A stretch of DNA of 48,024 bases, taken from positions 90,001 through 138,024 of the forward strand of contig CABZHT010000002.1 of NCBI GenBank assembly GCA_902525615.1, read 5' to 3'. Source of the DNA: an uncultured Fidelibacterota bacterium. GTDB lineage: Bacteria > Fidelibacterota > Marinisomatia > Marinisomatales > Marinisomataceae. A model generated the notes under the pieces. That model ran no database searches. It was not told where the DNA came from and was given only the letters and a program-made list of their open reading frames with translations. This document shows, piece after piece, positions 43,505-48,024 of this stretch (positions are counted from its first letter, which is position 1; every line of letters begins with the position of its first letter). Position numbers and translations under genes: made by a program.

Positions 43505-44247
43505 TGAAAAATATATTTATTTTTGATATGGATGGAACTTTAACTCCCTCAAGAAGAGAAATGACAAAAGATTTTGAAGTGTTTTATAGTAATTGGGCTA
43601 AAAATCATACTTTTTTCTTAGTGAGTGGGAGTAATCTTGAGAAGATTAAAGAGCAGGTCCCTGAATACATATTAAATTTATCGGAAGGAGTTTTTACTTG
43701 CGGAGGAAATCAACTTTGGCTAAATGGAGAGCTTTCCTATAATCATGAATTTAAACCAGAAAACGATTTACTACACTTCCTTGAGGAAAAACTAAAAGAA
43801 AGCCCTTATGCTGTAAGAGCAGGTAATCATATTGAAGATAGAGGTTCCATGCTCAATTTCAGCGTTGTAGGTAGAGATTGTTCATTAGAACAAAGATTAC
43901 ATTATTTTAAATATGATTGTGAATCAAACGAAAGAAATAATATTGCTGAAAAGATAATGGCTAAATGGGATAATCTTGATGCAGTAATCGGTGGTCAAAT
44001 ATCCATTGATATTACTCCAAGAGGTATGAATAAATCTCAAGTATTAGGTGAGGTGAAAAAGTTTTTCCCAAATGAAAAATATATTTTTATTGGTGATAGA
44101 ACTATGGAAGGTGGTAACGATTATCCATTAGCAAAGATTATGCATAATCAAAAAAATTGTCTTGTTTTTCAGGCTGGAGCACCTTCAGCTGAAGATGGAT
44201 ATAAAGATACTCAAAGGATTTTAGTAGAATTAGATAATAATGAATAA
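43504..44247 (+). CDS. Eukaryotic-type (HAD) phosphomannomutase
   Basis: A 247-residue HAD-superfamily enzyme that aligns with human PMM2 along its whole length and should convert mannose-6-phosphate to mannose-1-phosphate. Catalytic aspartates are Asp8 and Asp10 (FDMDGTLTPSR). The cap domain keeps the three substrate arginines of PMM2 (Arg123, Arg134, Arg141) as Arg113, Arg124 and Arg131 in EDRGSMLNFSVVGRDCSLE. Further matches are IGGQISIDITPRG at 162-174 and FIGDRTMEGGNDYPLA at 195-210. Usual bacterial phosphomannomutases (ManB/AlgC) belong to a different fold. The operon also encodes a phosphomannose isomerase-type enzyme, which would make the substrate. Confidence 0.87.
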   Translation: MKNIFIFDMDGTLTPSRREMTKDFEVFYSNWAKNHTFFLVSGSNLEKIKEQVPEYILNLSEGVFTCGGNQLWLNGELSYNHEFKPENDLLHFLEEKLKESPYAVRAGNHIEDRGSMLNFSVVGRDCSLEQRLHYFKYDCESNERNNIAEKIMAKWDNLDAVIGGQISIDITPRGMNKSQVLGEVKKFFPNEKYIFIGDRTMEGGNDYPLAKIMHNQKNCLVFQAGAPSAEDGYKDTQRILVELDNNE

Positions 44248-45196
44248 ACTAAATGATTTAAAAAATGATTTTCTAGATGAATTTTCTAAAATTCAAGATT
44301 TCGAAGGTCCATCTTATCTCTATGATCCCATAAAATATTTTGTAAAATCGCCAGGAAAACGTTTGAGACCAGTTGTGGTATTATTTCTTGGAGAACTTTT
44401 TAAAAATTCTAAAGAAGATTCTATGCACGGAGCACTTGGTGTTGAGCTTCTTCATAATTTCACTCTTGTTCATGATGATATTATGGATGAGGATGATTTA
44501 AGACATAATGTAGCCACTATACACACAAAATGGGATAATGCACATGCTGTTCTTTCTGGAGATGGCTTAGGAGCGCTTGGACCACTGTTTATTGGAAAAA
44601 TTAAAAAAAACACTTTAGCTATTTTAATAAGATATAATGAAGTCATTTTAGAAATATGTGAAGGTCAAGCTTACGACATGGAGTTTGAAAATAAGGAAGT
44701 TGTAAGTGTATCTGATTATTTATTAATGAGTGCAAAAAAAACAGGCTCATTGTTTGAATTATGTTTTGAAATTGCTTCTCTTATCAGCGATAAATATGAA
44801 AAAAATCTTAATGAATTAAAAAAACTTGGAAGAAACTTGGGAGTGATTTTTCAAATTCAGGATGATATTCTTGAGCTTGAAACAGACAGCGAAAATATGG
44901 GTAAGGGTACTTTTTCAGACATAGAAAGAAATAAGAAAACAATTTTAACATGCTTTGCTATGGAAAAAAACTTAAGCGAATGGAAAAAGTTAATTGAATC
45001 TACTAATCACGAAAATATTTCAAGTAAGAAAAAATCAGTTTATGATTTTTTTATTGAAAATAATCTAAAGGAAGAATCTGATAAGCTTTTAGCAGATTAT
45101 ATAAGTCAATGTAATGATATAATTAATGAACTTCCTAATGAGATTCAGGGTGGTTTAAATGAGTTAATTAGCTATATTGTTAAGAGAAATAAATGA
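44240..45196 (+). CDS. Polyprenyl (prenyl) diphosphate synthase
   Basis: A 318-residue trans-prenyltransferase that condenses isopentenyl diphosphate onto an allylic diphosphate. The first Asp-rich motif is DDIMD at 79-83 (LVHDDIMDEDDLRH), the second DDILE at 209-213 (FQIQDDILELE); KSPGKRLRPVVV at 36-47 binds the homoallylic diphosphate. The residue five before the first motif is Phe74, and there is no two-residue insertion inside DDxxD. In this family an aromatic at that position limits chain length, as in archaeal GGPP synthases, so C15 to C20 is more likely than a long quinone tail. It overlaps the phosphomannomutase gene by eight bases. Confidence 0.9.
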   Translation: MNKLNDLKNDFLDEFSKIQDFEGPSYLYDPIKYFVKSPGKRLRPVVVLFLGELFKNSKEDSMHGALGVELLHNFTLVHDDIMDEDDLRHNVATIHTKWDNAHAVLSGDGLGALGPLFIGKIKKNTLAILIRYNEVILEICEGQAYDMEFENKEVVSVSDYLLMSAKKTGSLFELCFEIASLISDKYEKNLNELKKLGRNLGVIFQIQDDILELETDSENMGKGTFSDIERNKKTILTCFAMEKNLSEWKKLIESTNHENISSKKKSVYDFFIENNLKEESDKLLADYISQCNDIINELPNEIQGGLNELISYIVKRNK

Positions 45197-46149
45197 TTGA
45201 GCACATTCAAAACTTTCCAAAACATATCCAAAATTCTTTAAAAAATATTAAAGAAGATAATTTAAATTTTGAAGAGGTGGGTAAAGTAGTAATTGCTGGC
45301 ATGGGAGGTTCTGCTATTGCTGGACTAATTTTAAAAGATTTATTTCCTGAAATGGAAATAGTTGTTGAAAGAAATTATTTTCCAAATACTCCAATAGATG
45401 AATACACCTTAGTCATTATATGTTCTTATTCAGGCAATACTGAAGAAACTTTATCCTACTACGATTACGCTGTAAGATTAACGGAGCACGCATTGGTTGT
45501 TACAACTGGGGGAGAGTTGCTTAAAAAAGCTAAGTCTGATGATATTAAATTTCATTTATTACCTAAAGGATATCCACCTAGATCAGCTTTAGGATTTTCA
45601 TTAACATTTCTTATATCTCTGTTTGATAAGGAAGGAGTTTCTAACATAGATTTTGATTGCCTTGAATCATTTGCAGAAGAATCATCTACTAAAAACTCTG
45701 AAGTATATGCTTTAGCAAAAAAAATTCATAAGACTATGCCAATAATTGTTACTGAAGAAGACCTCTCATCAATTGGATTTCGTTTGAAATGTCAATTAAA
45801 TGAAAATAGTAAGATGTTATCATATAATATTACAATCCCAGAAATGAATCATAATGAAATTATAGGTTGGGAAAATAATAATATAGATAAAAAATCTTTT
45901 TCGATGATTTGGATTCATATAGGCTGGCCAAAAAATCTTGAGAGAATGAAAATCACAAATGAAATTTTATCAAAAAAAGTCTCCCATGTTGCTCATTTAT
46001 CAGTACCTGATAAGGTGCCAAAAAATCTAACATCATTATTTTTCTTAATAAACTATATTGATTGGCTTAGTTACTGGTGTGGTGTTCTAAATGATGTTGA
46101 TATTGATGCTGTGAAATCAATTGATTTACTTAAGAAGAAAATTTCTTAA
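45193..46149 (+). CDS. Bifunctional phosphoglucose/phosphomannose isomerase (SIS)
   Basis: A 318-residue SIS-domain isomerase of the archaeal/Crenarchaeota-type PGI/PMI family, able to interconvert glucose-6-phosphate, fructose-6-phosphate and mannose-6-phosphate. The SIS phosphate-binding motifs are VIAGMGGSAIAGLILKDLF at about 32-50 and ICSYSGNTEETLSYYD at about 78-93. The second half has KGYPPRSALGFSLTFLISLF and the family-specific CQLNENSKMLSYNITIPEMN with HNEIIGWEN, carrying catalytic Glu and His residues. It sits in one operon with a phosphomannomutase. Its last 20 bases overlap the convergent fabF. Confidence 0.85.
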   Translation: MIEHIQNFPKHIQNSLKNIKEDNLNFEEVGKVVIAGMGGSAIAGLILKDLFPEMEIVVERNYFPNTPIDEYTLVIICSYSGNTEETLSYYDYAVRLTEHALVVTTGGELLKKAKSDDIKFHLLPKGYPPRSALGFSLTFLISLFDKEGVSNIDFDCLESFAEESSTKNSEVYALAKKIHKTMPIIVTEEDLSSIGFRLKCQLNENSKMLSYNITIPEMNHNEIIGWENNNIDKKSFSMIWIHIGWPKNLERMKITNEILSKKVSHVAHLSVPDKVPKNLTSLFFLINYIDWLSYWCGVLNDVDIDAVKSIDLLKKKIS

Positions 46150-47356
46150 AAATCACAACTGAGTTATGTCCACCAAAACCAAATGAATTACTCATTGAGA
46201 TATTTATATCCTTTTTTAATGCTTCATTTGGAGTATAGTCTAGGTCGCATTCAGGGTCAGGATAAATGTAATTGATGGTTGGTGGAATAATACCATTATT
46301 TAGAGTATTTATACATGTAATAGCTTCAATGGCTCCAGCAGCTCCCAGCAGATGGCCTGTCATAGACTTTGTTGAGCTTATAGATACATTTTTAGAATCC
46401 TTGCCAAAAACCTTTTTAATGGCTTGAGTTTCCAGCATATCGTTAAAATATGTTGATGTGCCGTGAGCATTAATATATTCCACTTCAGATGTATCAATTT
46501 CAGCATCATTTAGTGCCATAGTTATTGCGTTTGATGCACCATTACTTTCATTGTCAGGTTGAGTGATATGAAAAGCATCATTCGTTATTCCATATCCGAT
46601 AATTTCTCCAATGATATTAGCATCACGTTTCTTTGCTTCATCATAATCTTCTAACATTAACATTCCTGCACCTTCGGATAAAATAAATCCGTTCCTATGC
46701 TTATCGAATGGTTTTGAAGCACCTTGAGGATTTTCATTATTTTTTGATAAGGCTTTCATATTAGCAAATCCTGAAAGAGTAAGAGGGGTAATACTTCCTT
46801 CAGCTCCACCACAAAGAATAGCTTTGGAGTATCCATTGGATATTAATCTGTATGCCATCCCAATTGCATCTGTAGCAGAAGAACAGGCAGTAGACATTGA
46901 AAAGTTTAAACCATGCAAATTATGTTTGATAGCAATTTGTCCTCCAGCGATGTTTGGAATCATTTTTGGAACATAAAATGGTGATACGCCACGTTGACCT
47001 TTTTTAATTAGTTTTTGATGTTCTTCTTCAAGTGTATGCATGCCTCCAACACCTGTACCAACAATAACTCCAGCATCAGAGGATTTATAATTAGAATTTT
47101 GAAGTGCTTGTTCAGCTGCTATTAAACCAAACATTGTAAACCTATCAAGCTTACGAGCCTCCTTAGCTTCAAAGAAATTATTTGGATCAAAATCTTTAAC
47201 TTCTCCGGCAATTTTTATTGAAAAGTTTTCAGTATCAAAGCTTGAGATATGATCAATACCAGACTTCCCTTTAACTAAGTTTTCCCATAAAGATTGAGAA
47301 TTATGGCCTAATGGAGAAATAGATCCTTCTCCAGTGATAACTACTCTTTTTTTCAA
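46130..47356 (-). CDS. fabF: 3-oxoacyl-[acyl-carrier-protein] synthase II
   Basis: The elongating condensing enzyme of type II fatty-acid synthesis. The Cys-His-His triad is Cys158 (STACSSATDAIG), His298 (NAHGTSTYFND) and His335 (KSMTGHLLGAAGA, with Lys330). The 408 residues and end FGFGGHNSVVIF are typical of FabF. It lies two bases after the acpP stop in the order fabG-acpP-fabF, a classical fatty-acid gene cluster; fabD and fabH are presumably outside the window. It overlaps the end of the isomerase gene by 20 bases on the opposite strand. Confidence 0.97.
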   Translation of the reverse strand: MKKRVVITGEGSISPLGHNSQSLWENLVKGKSGIDHISSFDTENFSIKIAGEVKDFDPNNFFEAKEARKLDRFTMFGLIAAEQALQNSNYKSSDAGVIVGTGVGGMHTLEEEHQKLIKKGQRGVSPFYVPKMIPNIAGGQIAIKHNLHGLNFSMSTACSSATDAIGMAYRLISNGYSKAILCGGAEGSITPLTLSGFANMKALSKNNENPQGASKPFDKHRNGFILSEGAGMLMLEDYDEAKKRDANIIGEIIGYGITNDAFHITQPDNESNGASNAITMALNDAEIDTSEVEYINAHGTSTYFNDMLETQAIKKVFGKDSKNVSISSTKSMTGHLLGAAGAIEAITCINTLNNGIIPPTINYIYPDPECDLDYTPNEALKKDINISMSNSFGFGGHNSVVIFKKFSS

Positions 47357-47358
47357 AA

Positions 47359-47592
47359 TTATTTTGCGTGGTTGTTGATGTATTCTAGCGCAGCACCTAC
47401 AGTTGTAATTTTTTCTGCATCCTCATCAGGAATTTCTAAATCAAATTCTTCTTCAAACTCCATAATAAGCTCTACAGTATCTAATGAGTCTGCTCCTAGG
47501 TCATCAAGAAAACTTGCCTCAGGCACAACTCTTGATTCTTCAACACTAAGTTTGTCTACGATAATATTTGTTACTTTTTCATTTAATGACAT
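47359..47592 (-). CDS. acpP: Acyl carrier protein
   Basis: A 77-residue acidic four-helix protein that carries growing acyl chains on a phosphopantetheine arm. The attachment serine is Ser36 in [19 protein letters not shown], the invariant DSL motif. It is preceded by one of the strongest ribosome-binding sites in the window, as expected for a very abundant protein. Sixteen bases separate it from fabG upstream and two from fabF downstream, all on the minus strand. Confidence 0.98.
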   Translation of the reverse strand: MSLNEKVTNIIVDKLSVEESRVVPEASFLDDLGADSLDTVELIMEFEEEFDLEIPDEDAEKITTVGAALEYINNHAK

Positions 47593-47601
47593 AATTAATA
47601 T

Positions 47602-47607
47602 CTCCTT
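47602..47607 (-). promoter_or_regulatory. Shine-Dalgarno site for acpP
   Basis: AAGGAG on the minus strand, nine bases before the acpP ATG and just after the fabG stop codon. A near-perfect match to the anti-Shine-Dalgarno consensus; it fixes the acpP start. Confidence 0.75.
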
Positions 47608-47608
47608 A

Positions 47609-48024
47609 TTAATTTAATGACATTCCACCGTCAATATAAAATGTTTGTCCTGTAATATAACTGGCTTCATCGGAACATAAAAATAAAATCATTTGTCCAA
47701 TATCTTTTGGTTTTCCAAGTTTTTTCAAAGGAATTCTATCTAAATATCCCTGTTTCACAGTATCAGAAAGGTGAGAAGTCATATCAGTTTCAATTAATCC
47801 TGGTGCAATACAATTTACTGTAATGTTTCTACGACCAACTTCTTTTGCTAGTGACTTAGTTAATGCCAACAGTCCACCTTTTGATGCAGCATAATTTCCT
47901 TGTCCTTTATTACCGTCAGTTCCTGAAATAGAAGAAATATTAATAATTCTTCCATTCTTGTTCTTTACCATATCTTTTAAGACTGTTTTTGTTAAATGAA
48001 AAGGACCATTAAGATTAACATTCA
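47609..48024 (-). CDS. fabG: 3-oxoacyl-[acyl-carrier-protein] reductase, 5'-truncated by window edge
   Basis: NADPH-dependent ketoreductase of fatty-acid elongation, a short-chain dehydrogenase. About 137 C-terminal residues are visible against a usual 245, so the start and the nucleotide-binding Gly motif lie beyond the right edge. The frame stays open to the edge ([20 protein letters not shown]), so the internal ATG at 47971 is not the start. The catalytic Ser is in IINISSISG and the Tyr-Lys pair in [12 protein letters not shown]. The tail [20 protein letters not shown] with MSLN is the FabG terminus. It is first of fabG-acpP-fabF. Confidence 0.94.
   Translation of the reverse strand, partial: NVNLNGPFHLTKTVLKDMVKNKNGRIINISSISGTDGNKGQGNYAASKGGLLALTKSLAKEVGRRNITVNCIAPGLIETDMTSHLSDTVKQGYLDRIPLKKLGKPKDIGQMILFLCSDEASYITGQTFYIDGGMSLN

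Noticed and set aside
1-48024. CRISPR arrays, transposons, tRNA or rRNA genes, toxin-antitoxin or defence systems
   Set aside because: No regular repeats, no transposase or nuclease genes and no non-coding gap over about 80 bases were found; nearly every base is in a recognisable gene.

Overview
This is a gene-dense, visibly AT-rich stretch of bacterial chromosome with 48 protein genes, two of them cut by the window edges (guaA on the left, fabG on the right). No gap between genes exceeds about 80 bases, so there is no unexplained non-coding region. I see no rRNA, tRNA, CRISPR array, insertion sequence, prophage or obvious Rho-independent terminator. Many genes overlap their neighbour by 1 to 14 bases (ATGA, TAATG or 8-base overlaps), which points to long operons in a streamlined genome. 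Lpt-type lipopolysaccharide export, several lipoproteins, DsbD, HtrA and an LpoA/PBP-activator-like protein indicate a Gram-negative (diderm) cell. The order ileS - TraR/DksA - lspA, sparse Shine-Dalgarno sites, an ATP-dependent pckA and four Na+-coupled type symporters fit a marine member of the Fibrobacteres-Chlorobi-Bacteroidetes group. Candidatus Marinimicrobia (SAR406) is my best guess, by inference only.

Layout, left to right. (1) 1-10 kb: guaA, an acetyltransferase and glmS (nucleotide and amino-sugar synthesis), a small membrane methyltransferase, an SMR exporter, a periplasmic PBP-activator-like protein, pgeF and uppP (cell-wall support), a PutP-type symporter and holA. (2) 9.8-13 kb: an ECF sigma factor, a likely membrane anti-sigma factor, a TPR lipoprotein and a LolB/DUF4292-like lipoprotein. 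(3) 13-19.5 kb: a surface-glycan module of three glycosyltransferases, a Wzx-type flippase and a YfhO-type membrane protein. (4) 19.5-24 kb: yajC, def, fmt, a kinase-less PASTA protein, an unknown lipoprotein and hflX. (5) 24-27.3 kb: two symporters and an acetyltransferase. (6) 27.3-32.9 kb: pyrF, pyrE, a patatin-like lipase, dsbD and an HtrA protease. (7) 32.9-41 kb: ileS, a TraR/DksA protein, lspA, rluD, a Xer recombinase, pckA and greA. (8) 41-46 kb: an lptF/G permease on the minus strand, then an operon of an AGCS symporter, a eukaryotic-type phosphomannomutase, a polyprenyl diphosphate synthase and a sugar-phosphate isomerase. (9) 46-48 kb, minus strand: fabG, acpP, fabF.

Most genes are housekeeping. 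The strongest second-look items are: the isoleucyl-tRNA synthetase, whose HIGH signature reads GVHH, the form linked to mupirocin-hyper-resistant IleS2 enzymes; a two-step mannose-1-phosphate route pairing an archaeal-type PGI/PMI with a eukaryotic-type phosphomannomutase; an ECF sigma/anti-sigma pair without the usual zinc motif; paired palindromes upstream of greA; a PutP-like symporter with its sodium-site aspartate replaced; and very short divergent intergenic gaps. I did not find a convincing new multi-gene defence or mobile system.
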